Shown here piece by piece: positions 48,272 through 60,062 of a DNA stretch of 64,000 bases (positions are counted from its first letter, which is position 1; every line of letters starts with the position of its first letter). The translations under genes were made by a program, and so were the position numbers. Location: positions 1,736,001 to 1,800,000 of the forward strand of contig NC_052679.1 in NCBI RefSeq assembly GCF_016802725.1. The letters run 5' to 3'. The DNA is from Solenopsis invicta. Its lineage: Eukaryota > Arthropoda > Insecta > Hymenoptera > Formicidae. The notes under the pieces were generated by a model. That model ran no database searches, was not told the DNA's origin, and worked only from the letters and a program-made list of their open reading frames with translations.

Positions 48272-49801
48272 ATGATGTTTTCGAAAAATGTCAAGACAAC
48301 ATTATTACGTGGCCCGAAAAAGTTGAGCAAATCTTTCATGTTTGAGGTACGTAATTTTTAAAATATAAACGCAAAGAGCGTGGGATTATGTTTACAAACC
48401 AACGAAACTTTTGCTTTCTCCAACATGGTGATGTAATATAAAAAAATCTAGAACTTTCGTTGGATGTTTTTCATCGCTCATCGTAAATCGCGTTTAGTGT
48501 GCGAGGATCATTAAGGACACTAGCGTTAACGAAATAAAATCACTTTTAGCATCTATCTAATTTCATTTTAAGCAAGGAAAAAACGTGCGCTTTCTCTCTA
48601 TCTATCTATTTCTCTTTTCTCCTATGTAGGCTGCGACGTATTGGGCGGAAGAAGGACAACGCGTCGTTTACATTACTCCGGTGCCACTGGATAAACGACC
48701 GGATGCCTGTCACGACAGAAAGAATCCAACAGTCGCGGCACTCAAACTAATGAGATTCGTGTAAGATTTAGTCACGACTATTTACATTTTTTACATATTA
48801 TTATCCGATTATTCGTCCTGTTTTCGATATCTTTTATTTCTTTTTCTTACAATATATTACTTTTAAGGTATGTACACCCACGGTAATTAATTCTCTCCCT
48901 CGAAAAATTTTCCAAATTGAGAAATCGCTCTCTTTCTACATACAGTTCATGATTAACGTAACGACCAATAAGTTCTAGTCGTTACATTAATCATGAACTG
49001 TGAGTATGTAGAAAGATGGTGTCTTCTCGGTTTGAAAAATTTTCTGAGGGACAGAATCAATTATCGTGGGTACACGTGCTTCGAAACTTGGCCGTGTGTA
49101 CTATGTGTAATGTATTTATCTCCACATAGCGTGTATAAGCAAAACTCCCAGTAGTTTCAATCCTAACATTTATTTACGCAGATACTTGTCGGATTACGAA
49201 GCTCTCGTGGAGCAACTTTTTAAATTGCATACCTATGCGGCCGTACCTTCCGTGCTTTTGATAGACGACTTGCACGATTACCTTCGAAACGAGACTTCTG
49301 ATAACATGGACGATTCGACACGCATCGCCAGGATTTACGCCTCGATACTTCATTCGATTAAGTCGTGTTCACGAATTTTGAAAAAGAACGTAAGAGGCAT
49401 TATAATATATGTACTAGCGAAAATGGTTCTGTCTCTCGGAAAATTTTTTAAAATGAGAAGTCGCTATTTTTTTACATATGATAATATTGTAAAAAAATTC
49501 AATAGTTGAGAATTATTAATCTTGAGTGCGTTTAAATTATTTTTACGATAAAATCTAACTGTGCGTTATACAGGTACATGTGTGCGCATGGGACAGCTCG
49601 ACATTCACCAATAACTCCATTCAAACAATGTACTTTCGCAATATTTGGAATTTGACGGAAAAAGAAGATGGAAAAGTGATATCGGTGGACAGGTTTTCTA
49701 TTACATTAGGACGATCCTTCGAACAATCATATATATATCACAAATTCCAAGACGGGACGCGCGTTCTTCAACAAATATTATGCGATTTAGTGGAGATTTA
49801 A
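48272..49801 (+). CDS. SWSAP1-like RecA-fold protein (Rad51-paralogue type) with a degenerate P-loop, 4 exons, 213 aa
   Basis: Exons: 48272-48346, 48630-48760, 49182-49389, 49574-49801; phases 0,2,0 agree. The protein starts MMFSKNVKTTLL and reaches the Walker A position at once: GPKKLSKS (14-21), where GxxxxGK[ST] has Ser in place of the final Gly. It continues with a helix, EAATYWAEEGQRVVYITP, like the alpha-1/beta-2 of RecA folds. Walker B is PSVLLIDDLHDYL (D97/D98). SWSAP1 in vertebrates (about 229 aa) partners SWS1/ZSWIM7 in the Shu-like complex that stabilises RAD51 filaments. The short N-terminus, length and motif spacing fit it; similarity is weak, so the name is tentative. AATAAA hexamers at 49845 and 49858 are likely polyadenylation signals. 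ATG 48275 is an alternative start. Confidence 0.75.
48870..49078. mobile_element. Long hairpin MITE-like element in intron 2 of the SWSAP1-like gene
   Basis: Two imperfect inverted arms of about 100 bp (48873-48972 and 48980-49076) are separated by a few bases. Shared blocks include CACCCACGGTAATTAATTCT / CCCACGATAATTGATTCT, the GAAAAATTTT block, TCTTTCTACATAC and CAGTTCATGATTAA. There is no coding capacity. Confidence 0.8.
49425..49485. mobile_element. Truncated relative of the intron 2 hairpin element, in intron 3
   Basis: The string TCTCTCGGAAAATTTTTTAA followed by AATGAGAAGTCGCT and TTACATA matches, in the same order, the arm blocks CCCTCGAAAAATTTTCC, AATTGAGAAATCGCT and CTACATAC of the hairpin in intron 2. 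Only one arm is recognisable. Confidence 0.55.
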
Positions 49802-52575
49802 TAATATTTCTGTAAATAATTATCTCGTGCCTTTCATCTTGGAAAATAAAAATTTGGAATAAAAGTTCTGAAAAAAATTCTCTATTATTATATATAAAAT
49901 AAATTGTATTAAAATTGCTATTACTATTAAGTGATTAACTATCATGGGCTTTCTACAATAAACTATTAGTCGGTGTCATAAGTCGGTGTCATAAACCGTA
50001 ATCAATAGGCTCAATGCACAGGACGCGTCAACGCGTTACGCGTGGTGAGGTAGCCAATCATTTTTTCGCTTTTATGACAAGAAATAAGAAAGCGAAAGAA
50101 TGATTGGCTATTCGCCACGCGTAACGCGTGACGCGTCCGTGTGCATTGAGTCTATAAAAGCAGATACTTGATACTTTAAACTCTCTGTCTAGCTATTAAT
50201 AAAACCCGGACCGCGTTCGTCTGTGCTCGCTTTAAGAACGCATCTCAACTGATTGTGAAATATAAATCAATTGTACGTATATGTACAGATAGAGAAGCAA
50301 TATACAAATTAACTGAAAACGGCTAATATATGTGTGTGTAAATATTATATTTTTTATATCGTTTACGTTTAACATTTCAATATAAAATCTGTCGAGGTTA
50401 TATTTATTAATCTTACGTTATCGTTATGATTTTTTTTTCAATTCTTATAAACGCTTTTAGAAATTTAGTATATATATGTCTCATGTATTGCGCTCTTTCT
50501 TTCTCTCTCTTCTCTTTCCCTTTTTCTCTTTTATTTCAACGTAATCGATGCCGTAATCGAATAAAAATAAAAATTTGACGAGAGATGAGTTTGGACATGG
50601 ATGTTGTACTGTTTTTGATATGCGCCATCTTATTTAAAGTTTGTAACGGAAATTTGTTGTTACTTGCTGCTGATTAATACAAACTTTTTTTTTATAGATG
50701 AGCGGTAATTGTATGTAGTATATCTTCATCTGTAATGATGGAAAAGATATATAAAATTTCCGTTGATTCTTGATGAAGATCTATTCTTGGCATAGTAAAA
50801 ATGATTTATCAATTCGTTCAAGTCGAAGCGACATTCTCCTTTTCGATATTCTTCTTTACCTTTGCTTATTTGTAACCTCCTCGCTCTATAAGCCATCTAC
50901 AACCGCAGGCTTGTTCGCTGTTAAAAGTTGCATTCCATCGGTCAAACAACCAGTTTTGAATCGGTTTCGAATTCCCGATGACTCATGGATCCTCGATCGT
51001 ATGCCGTCGTGTGCCACATATATTGTGCGAGATCGAGAATGGAGAGAAGGAAAATGAAAATTCTCATTGGACATCATTTTTGTCTACTGGACTTGACACG
51101 CTTCGCGTTGCAAAAAATTTTATTCATCTCATGATTTGGTAAAAGAATCTCGTTGATAAGAAATTGTTAATAATGTACGTATAATAGTTCTTCTGTTTCT
51201 TTATATTTTATATGATTCTATACAGTTTGTTCATTTTTCAAGACGATGTACATTTTACGCAGATATAACTGCATTATATTTGTTAAAATTGAATCAAATG
51301 AATCATATAATCAAATCAAATATTTTTATGCTTTACTTGAACATTTTGCAAAAGCAGCAATGCGGGAAAATGTATCATTTCTTTTTTGCTCTTTTTCAGA
51401 AACATTTTATGAGCATAAATTTGTGAACAAGTACGTTGGATCGATTCATCGAAAGATAGGATAAACCGTCATCGTCATCATCATATTGGTTTGAGGCTGC
51501 GCAAGTACGAAGAGTATACTTTTAGAATAGTCGTCTGGCTACTTGTGTTTGCATTTCATATCGATATTGATTCGGTGGTATACTTACCGAAAGAATGACT
51601 GATTATTTCATTTATTTAAGTATTTTTTTCAAGGATATCGTCTCTTATTATTTGTTAAAAATAACCATATTCTCTGAAGTTATTAACAATATTCAGTTCA
51701 GTTTTAGTTTTTTGCTTTCTCCAACTGTACATTTTTTTCTTTAGGCTTTTTTTTCATTAATCCGCACTTTGTAACGTGTTACAATTGTTTTGAAAATTAA
51801 GAAAAAGGTACAAAATTTTAAAGATTTAAAGATAGAAAAGAAATAAAATTTGAGTCGAGAGATACGTATCGATGTGAAAAAAGACTAGTCAAAGCTGGTC
51901 AAAATTTCTTAGACTCGGGGAGTATATGTCTTTCTCTCTCTCTTTTTTTCTCTGTGTTACAGGCATCCCTTCTCTCGATAGGGATCAGGGATCAGGGATC
52001 GCGGACAAGTCCCAAGAGGAGCCCCGCGGTGTAGAGTGGCACGTACGATGTACGGCACGGTGCGGCGCGGGAAGAGGACGTACACTCCAATGCCACTATT
52101 GCCACTCCGTCGCCGCCGCCGCCGCTGCTGCTCTGGAATATCGGTGAGCCGATAGAAACAGAGAGGTTGCTCGGCTGCTCCAGGCTCCAGCGGCAACTGG
52201 CAAGTGGCAAGTGCCAGTTGATCCGCGGCATTCGCTACGGTTGCTCGCACACACGCCACACGTTTGTTCTCTACGCCTGCACGTTTTCCTTTCCCAGAAT
52301 TATTAAGTCTCCGTCCTTTTCTTTGTTCCAAAATTGAACGAGAAAAAATATACGGACGATCGGCCATCGATCGAGAAACTGATGAGTCCTCGTGGAATAC
52401 TGCAGCGTTCGAATAAAAAGAAAAATGAACGGGAATGCGTTCCAACATAGGAATGTAGCGAGTGTATGTGCGTAAAGTGTTGTTTGTGTGCGGGCGTGTT
52501 TTTCAAACAAGTTCCTCCATCCTTTCAACATTTTCTAAGAAACGTGAGACTCGAGAAAAGACTGGAGAGAACACG
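49802..52575. other. Intergenic: SWSAP1-like 3' flank to SMOC 5' UTR
   Basis: It holds a 13-bp direct duplication (AGTCGGTGTCATA, 49968-49993), a MITE (50008-50152) and AT-rich sequence. From about 51920 a GC-rich stretch with a CCGCCGCCGC run marks the probable SMOC promoter and 5' UTR. Short open frames show no known domain. Confidence 0.6.
50008..50152. mobile_element. 145-bp MITE with about 60-bp terminal inverted repeats and TA target duplication
   Basis: The left arm begins GGCTCAATGCACAGGACGCG and the right arm ends CGCGTCCGTGTGCATTGAGTC. The arms continue inward through ACGCGTTACGCGTGG and AGCCAATCATT to a short centre. TA flanks both ends (50006-50007 and 50153-50154), the target site used by Tc1/mariner-type transposases. 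It encodes no protein. Confidence 0.82.
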
Positions 52576-54326
52576 ATGATGGTGTTCCTCGCGATACGAG
52601 CCACCGTATTCTTCCTATTCATCGTTGATCTTGTTCATCTTGATCGACGGGTTGCGGCAGCTAATACCGTCACATCGGCAAAGGTATTCTAGAGATTCCC
52701 TTTCATTTTTATTTTTTACATAAATTGCAGAATTTCTCTCTCAACAGACTTGAGCTATTTCCAATTTTACTTTTGTTCACAACCGATCGCAAACAACACT
52801 TGAAATAATTGTTGATAATGTAGTTGACAACGGGGCGCACGCGCAAAACTGCGCATACATGCATATTTACTTTCAAATACAATAGTGCGAATGTGCAATG
52901 TATCGGAGTCATTGTTTATAATATAAATGCCACTGCTTTCAGTGTCTTTGATTCTCTCGCATTCTCTCTCTCTCTCGTCACGCTTACACTAAATAGTTAC
53001 CGATTACGATTACTGCGGTAAACATCGTTGCAGCCTGCAACAGCTCTGGCTCCTTACGTGTATTGTAAATTCGTTAATTTTCTCAACTTTACACGCGGCA
53101 AAGTGTTAAGTTTTGCATTTTATATTCTTTCCTACTTTTTAGATTTGGATTTGGATTTGAAGTAGGAATGCTGCATATATTTACAATATATGCAGAATGC
53201 GCAATAATATTGCTTTTAAACGTTGTGTATCGTTTGACACGTGATGTGCCGATAATCTCAATGAAACTTGAAATGTATTGTTATTAAGTAAAAGAGAGGT
53301 ATCGAAAAATTTTGCAAAACTATTTCGATTATTCCATCAATTTTTGAAATAAAAATTTTCAACGTAAAACGTAAAACGTAAAACAGATGGTAAGAGCAAG
53401 AGTAATGTATTACGCTAGAGCGCAACATTTAAAACTTGAAATAGCGAAACTTTCACTGTTCTTAGCAATTGTATCAATTTAGCAATTAAACCAATTACGT
53501 TCTGGAGCAGCGCGGCGATAATTTTGCGCCAACAACATGAAACGAGGAAGAAAACTTGTGTAGGATTCGCGCTTTCAATTTGTTTCAAATGACAATAATC
53601 CATACGTTTGTTACACATTTAGGAGAAATGAACGATCGAAAAAATTCTACAAAATTACAAACACGCTATGCATAAAATGATGCCGCTTAACAATCAAAAA
53701 ATTATATGTTCTTGTGCGATGAGTTGAGATTGTATGAGAGAATGCGTGCGAGATTGTATTCGTAAGTGAATAAGAAAAATCGTGCAGCTTGATCGGTTCG
53801 ATTAATTTCCGTGACGATAACATGTAGTATATTAGTCGCCATGCACTCGATTGCGGTTCTCGCGATGCAGCGGTTGAAGAGAAAATCATTTTCCTTTTAT
53901 ATCTGGTGGTCACTCGTTTCCTCCTTATCGAATTAATTATGATAAAACCATACAACCATACTATTCCCTTTCCATCGAGGTTTTTGCCAGCGGGACGTTA
54001 CATTGGATGTTACATTATATTGCACGAACAATATTTCCTTTCATATTTCATTTAATGGATATATATTGTTGAACTTGATTATCTTTGATATATTACATGC
54101 AGTAATTGATTTGAAATTTATTCAGAAAGAATCGTATGTTAAATTTGTAACTTTTTCATCTAACCATAATAGATTAAATCTTACAAAATTCTATTCAAGT
54201 CCATTTTTACACAATAAACACACAATCTAGGAGTAGAGAATATGTAATAGTTAATCATTTTCATCTGTTAATCTTGTAACTTGAAAGCAAAGTCTTGTAG
54301 TTTTATAGTCTCGTGCGTATCCCAGT

Positions 54327-54358
<32 letters not shown>

Positions 54359-55773
54359 AAATATTTTTAATTCTATACATCTACGCTTCGTTATAGAAAA
54401 CACATGGTAACATTTATTAGTATTTTTATACGTACGTTTACACAAATTTCCCTTTATTACAGGAAGAGTGTAGAAAGAGGATAGCTGAATGTACGATGAA
54501 TGGTGGTGGAAGCACACCGGTGTGCGGGAGTGACGGTGTCACATATTCCAATCAATGCCAAGTCATTTCTAAGCAATGTCAAGGCGTCTCCGTCCTCATC
54601 AAACACTCCGGACCCTGTCCAGGTTTGTATATTTTGAATTTTGTTTTGTATAGTTTCGCAAAACTCTTTCTATACGTATTTATGTGTGAAATTTTTGCGT
54701 CACCGCTGTCCACGTTTTGCTTCAGATTTCTCTCTCTCTCTATCTCTATCTCTATCTCTTTATCTCCTCTCTCTCCTTCTCACCAAATTACCAGTTTCGG
54801 TCTATTAGATAGAAAAATTCCAAGTATCCTTTTACCAAGTCAAGTTGAACGTGCGATACGACTTTTATCCAGAGACCCCGGCGTGCTTCTCAGCAAGACT
54901 GACTGCTCGAATGGGCGTACGGCCTGTCTGTCGACGCGATGGTACGTACGCGCCGGTTCAGTGTCACGCGGAGACCGAGTATTGTTGGTGCGTAACGCCG
55001 CAAGGTCGGCCGTTGCCCGATACAACGGTAAGATACAAAAAACCAAGATGTTTGAGAGCCGGTTCCAGATCTGCTGCTTCTACTAGGAGCAGCCAAAGGC
55101 GACGCTCACCGACCAGAAAACAACGTAGGCAGTACGTCAGCAATAGGCATCGAAATACCTGCGATCGTACTGAAAAGTCCAAGTTTAACGGAAACCTCAT
55201 CGAGAACTTCAAAATTGAATACAGGCGGACCAACATATCCGCCGAGGGTAAGCGGCACGAGCAATCGTTAAGATATAAATATTGATCGCTCTCTTTCGAT
55301 CAATATTTTCATTAATTGGATCAAACTATAAGAGAAGCGAGCTTATAACTGAAAAAAAATTCCAATCAGAAGACAGTGTCGATATACCACATAATTTCTC
55401 AGTGTACCACCTCTCGGTGTATGGCCAATCGCATTGCTTTCCTGTTGATAGACGATAAGAATATCGAACGGGTATTGTCGTGGAAATTCCTTATGTTGGA
55501 CCAAAACGCGGACGGCTACTTAGATAAGACGGAATACAAGGAGCTCAGAAGACTCGCCAAGAAGGCGGTGAGACCGAAGAAGTGCGCACGCACGTTCGCC
55601 CGCACGTGCGACCTAAATCGGGATTTAAAACTATCCAAGCAGGAATGGGGTGCTTGTCTCGCCAATGATTTCACTCGTAAGTTACGTACATAATATAGAC
55701 GCGTATTCTTTTAGTTAAGTGTTTAGTTGTTTGGCTAATGGCACAATGTACCCGATGAGCATGCATGTGAAAC

Positions 55774-55829
<56 letters not shown>

Positions 55830-58800
55830 TAGAAGGAAATTAAGTCTATACGTTAAGTTTATACACATACGTTCTATAGATCGATTTCTTGTCATCGGCA
55901 ACACTGATGAAGAAATGAGAGATGTCTTTTTAAAAATAATAAAAAAAAAGTACCTGAGCCTTCTGGAAAACATTCTTTGATACACACCTGCAAATGGTCC
56001 GAGAGAAATTTCAGCTATGACATTTTTAAGAATTATTTTTAACATTTCTTCAACTATTCCTCGAGATTGAAACTTGAGGCCTAATAACGCACGCATTCAC
56101 GTATCTCTTAGATTAATACTTAGTGCTTAATAACATATTTCAAGGAGAAAACAATCGGCGCCGGACACTTTGGGTCATGTCCCTTGTTAGTTGTTGATTT
56201 TGTGCTGCCTCATATCGTTTATCATTGTGCCACTTATTTAGAGATTTTTTTTTTATTGGAAACACCAAATTCTCATTTGTAACATGTAACTTAAACGACT
56301 CTTTAGATTTGTGTAGATTTATAAATTTATATGGATGATTGATAAAACGAGTAAATTCACGCATATATGCAGCGTGCTTCGAACGTCCAAGATAAAGTTG
56401 TTTCTACGATTGTACAGAGTGAAACGGATAAAAAGATGTTCTTGTATACCCCAAAGAAATTTTTTTAAAGATGGATGCATTAAAAAATGTCAACGTATCT
56501 GTATCCAGGATTCTGAAGCTTATTCAATCTAAATTAACATGCCGATAGAATCTGATAGTAACAAGCTGAGTGACAAGAATCTATTTACTAAATTGTTTAC
56601 GTTCAGTTAGTTAACGTTTCTCTCCACAATTAAAGAGTTAGAGCTAGTTGACTCTACCTTTCCAAGATTTTCAAATTTAAAATTCTCACAGCTTCTTTGA
56701 ATTTCACTAATCGATCACATATTCGAGTGGACCATCGAGAAATAAGAAAGATCATTACATTACAAGTTGTTTCCTCTTATATTCCTTTTAATTTTGAGAA
56801 AGCATCGTATACAAAAAATCGATACGTACGAGACGTGCGAAAAATATTTTGGACAAAAGTTTTATGGCACTTGAGACGTGGAAAGTTAAATCGCATAAAA
56901 GAGAGAGGAAAGACAATTCTCTTTATCGCGTATATAATCAGACGGAAGAGGAATGTCCTATAATAAAATTCGGCGTCTAAATCGCGATTTAAATTAACGA
57001 TGATACTACCGCAACAGGATGTCACGCGTGTCAAGGACCACATGTGTTCATAAGCCGTCGTGTTGAGCACTCGGTTAACATTCGTGAATCCTGCCGGAAG
57101 TTGCCTACACGAATGCACGGTCGCGCGTGCGACCGGCTGCTGAGGAATTGAAGTAATTGACCTCATGTATGAGCTAAATTCTCGCCCATGCGTCATGACG
57201 CGACAATCATTATTTGCTATTTATGACTGTTTAATAACGCGAGTAAACCATGGCGTTATTTCTCTGTGTTATCTCTTCACGCGATAGTTATCGTAGTCAA
57301 GTCTGTTTATACCCTGCTTTATCCTTGCATCATTTAAATAACAAAATAAAAATTCAAGTTATGAGGTATTAAGTTTTTTTTAATTCTAAAAATTAAGTTG
57401 AGAAAAATGGAGAAGAAAACTAAATTTTACAAAAATGAGAATAATTTAATCAGCACTATAGGCATATTTACTTTTTCGTTATTGTTTAATTGAATATTTA
57501 TATTATATAAAAAATAATTATTTATTATCATTATTTGATAATACACGATTTGATAATACGCGACTTTTTTTAAATAGCGCTGTATTAAAAGAGTATCTAC
57601 TTTTACTTTCGCACTATAAAAGAGGGAAGGCAGGCGGTCGGACAGGGAAAGGGGAGGAGAAGAGAAAGAGAGAGAAGAAAAAAGGAGAAAGAAAAGGAGA
57701 AAAAAATAAATTAATTTTCCCGTTTCATTAGATATGTAGAAGAAATAGATTTGTTATAAATTTATATATTTTTTACAGTTTTAAAAGGTAGTCCAGCCAT
57801 TGGTAATCCTATTCAGTCTCTACCGTTTAATGACGATCATCCAAGTACTAAAGAAGAAAGCGATGGTAAGTTCCACAATTTGTCATTGCAAGTGTAATTC
57901 ATAAAATCGAGGTCTCGTGAATTTTAAAAGATATCTTTAAAATATTTCTAAAAGTTGTCTAAAAAAAGATTTTGTTCAAGATAACTTTTTTAAAAGAAAG
58001 AAGAATTTCTAAAAGATATCTCTGAAAGATATTTTTAAAATATCTGTTACATAAAATGTTTTAGATTTTTAAAAGATATCTTCAAAATATCTCCGGATAT
58101 TTGAATAATCTTAGCAAACATCAAATTATATAAATATTAGTCGTAATTTCCTACTCAACAATGTAACTGTTATAGAACGAGTGTGTTATATAATAGTCAC
58201 ATTATTGAATAGGAAATACAACTAATATTTATATAACTGTATCTTAAAATGTTGCATATCTTTTAGACATGCAACTGCTAAAAAATATCTCTTAAAAATT
58301 AAAAAAATCTTTTTGTTTACGTGAAAAATTTTAGTCTTGAAAAAAAAAGTGTGTGTGTGTGTGTGTGTGTGTGTGCTATGTGGATATATACATTTTGATA
58401 ACTAAATAATGAAAATAACATTGTTATAGAAAATAAAAGATCTAGAGATTGAGGCAATATTTTATCTATGGTCTCTTTGAAGAATTTCAAATTTCGATTT
58501 TTTTCTTAATTTGCAGTTGATATTATCAGTTTGTATTAATCAATCTAATATCTAAAACTATTTCAAAAAACTTTTTATGAACCTTCTGACGATAAAATTC
58601 GCGACGAAATATCACTTAAACATGAACATGAACGTAGTCACCGAGTGTCATCACTTTAAAAGAAAAAAGTGAATCCTTTAGAAAACTGTACTGTATGTAT
58701 AGATTTCAATGTTTTTTCCAGCCTTTACGCGATAAATCTTCTTTCAAATATTTTAGGAATAGAAATATTTATAAGCGATTCCGCTGTCTGCTTTTTTACC

Positions 58801-60062
58801 CCTCAATTTGTTAATGACGTTTGGTTCTAGCACGTATCTTAGTCAAATATTTTTCATCTTTTTTTTTTGTTTTTTAGTACTGACGTCTCTCTTAATTTTT
58901 CAGTATTTTTCTTCTCAAGTCGTCTTTGTATAACGTAACTTTTTCATTACTGTCAAATAAGTTACACATATACAATACTGCATTTTTTTTTAGATTTTTA
59001 CATATATGGAATAATGTCATCATTTGCTAATTCTTTTCCTTTTGTAGCAAATGATTGTATATCAGATAGAAAAACAGTGTTGGAAGATCAGAAGCAACAT
59101 TCACGGGGAGGAAATATTTATGTTCCACAATGCATGTCCGATGGAAGATATCATCGGGTGCAATGCTATTCAGGTTATTGTTGGTGTGTATATCAAGATA
59201 CAGGTAAACCAATACCAGGAACATCCTCGAAGAATGGCACGCCGAATTGTAATCCAGCTCCGACTCCCAGCAGACCTATGAAAGGTAATTCTAATAGAAA
59301 GTGTCTGTCTTGTTCCTGAAAATTACCCGCGTTGTCTATATAATTATATATTTCAAATTAAATATTTATAACATTTTATAAATTTTATAACATTCATAGG
59401 ATGTCCAGAGTTAAAAAAACAACTATTCCTTCGAGATCTAATGGATCTTATGCAAGAGGAAATGGAAGCCTCCAGCATGGATTCTAACGAAACTACTGTT
59501 AAATGGCAGGCCTCTAAGGAAGAAAGAATAGCCACATGGCATTTTGTCATGCTTGACAAGAATAAAAATAAGGTATTAGACAAAAGACAATTGTCACTTA
59601 TCGTTCTCCCATCATGTTCTATTAATGGGGATATAGTATAATAATATATTACGAGTTCAATATAAATACTAGCAGAATCATTTTTCAATCAACTAATCGC
59701 ATTTCTAATTCGTAAGAAAATGTACATATAGGTTTTAGAAAAAAAAGAATGGAAAAGTTTTCGCACAATGGTAGCGAATAATAGACAACTCCGGAGATGT
59801 GGCAAAAAATTACCGAGATATTGTGACATCAATAACGATAGAAGGATCAGCATGACGGAATGGCTCAGTTGTCTCAATGCTCAGCGTCCAACAACAGGTG
59901 ATACGATGACATTTTTAATTAAAAACATCAAACTGTAATTTGTGTGTGTGCGTTTTTCAACTCTAAATATGCATTTTAGCTGACGATTCGGAAAAAACGT
60001 TAACCACACCGAAAAGAATAGGTCCAAACCCATTAGACCAGTTTCTCAACGATGATGACTAA
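52576..60062 (+). CDS. magu: SMOC/Pentagone-type secreted calcium-binding matrix protein, 9 exons, 562 aa
   Basis: Exons: 52576-52683, 54463-54622, 54873-55247, 55377-55676, 57779-57865, 59048-59284, 59400-59572, 59732-59897, 59980-60062. The N-terminus has a signal peptide (hydrophobic core ATVFFLFIVDLVHL). Domains: Kazal/follistatin-like (37-89, PVCGSDGVTYSNQC); thyroglobulin type-1 (90-149, with CWCV); a basic spacer; an EF-hand pair (loops D256-E267 and D293-E304); a second thyroglobulin domain (about 347-415, CWCV); and a second EF-hand pair (D475-E486, D512-E523). Drosophila Magu/Pentagone extends the range of Dpp/BMP by acting with heparan-sulfate proteoglycans; the same role here is inference. 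The exon 4 acceptor (GACAG|TGTCG) was chosen for phase; a stronger-looking AG seven bases upstream would shift the frame. An AATAAA is at 60493. Confidence 0.92.
52684..54462 (+). other. magu: SMOC intron 1
   Basis: AT-rich 1.8 kb intron after the signal-peptide exon, with a TA microsatellite at 54326-54353. Nothing else was recognised. Confidence 0.8.
54326..54353. repeat. (TA)n microsatellite
   Basis: About 13 TA units, about 110 nt upstream of the Kazal exon. Confidence 0.95.
55677..57778 (+). other. magu: SMOC intron 4
   Basis: A 2.1 kb intron with a GTAAGT donor and a TTTTTACAG acceptor. It includes a (GA)n tract (55773-55826) and a purine-rich patch (57610-57710). No exon was recognised. 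Confidence 0.8.
55773..55826. repeat. (GA)n microsatellite
   Basis: About 25 GA units with one interruption, in SMOC intron 4 about 95 nt past the donor. Confidence 0.95.
57866..59047 (+). other. magu: SMOC intron 5
   Basis: A 1.2 kb AT-rich intron holding an inverted-repeat element (58113-58254) inside a field of AAAGATATC-like repeats, and a GT microsatellite at 58349-58374. The acceptor is CCTTTTGTAG|CAAATG. Confidence 0.8.
58113..58254. mobile_element. Hairpin inverted-repeat element in SMOC intron 5
   Basis: The left arm (from TATATAAATATTAGTCGTAA) and the right arm (reverse complement TATATAAATATTAGTTGTAT) pair over about 54 nt with mismatches, through TTTCCTACTCAACAATGT / TTTCCTATTCAATAATGT. 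Weaker complementarity extends outward (GCAAACAT / GCAACATT), and AAAAGATAT-type repeats flank both sides, so the element may be longer than given. Confidence 0.72.
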
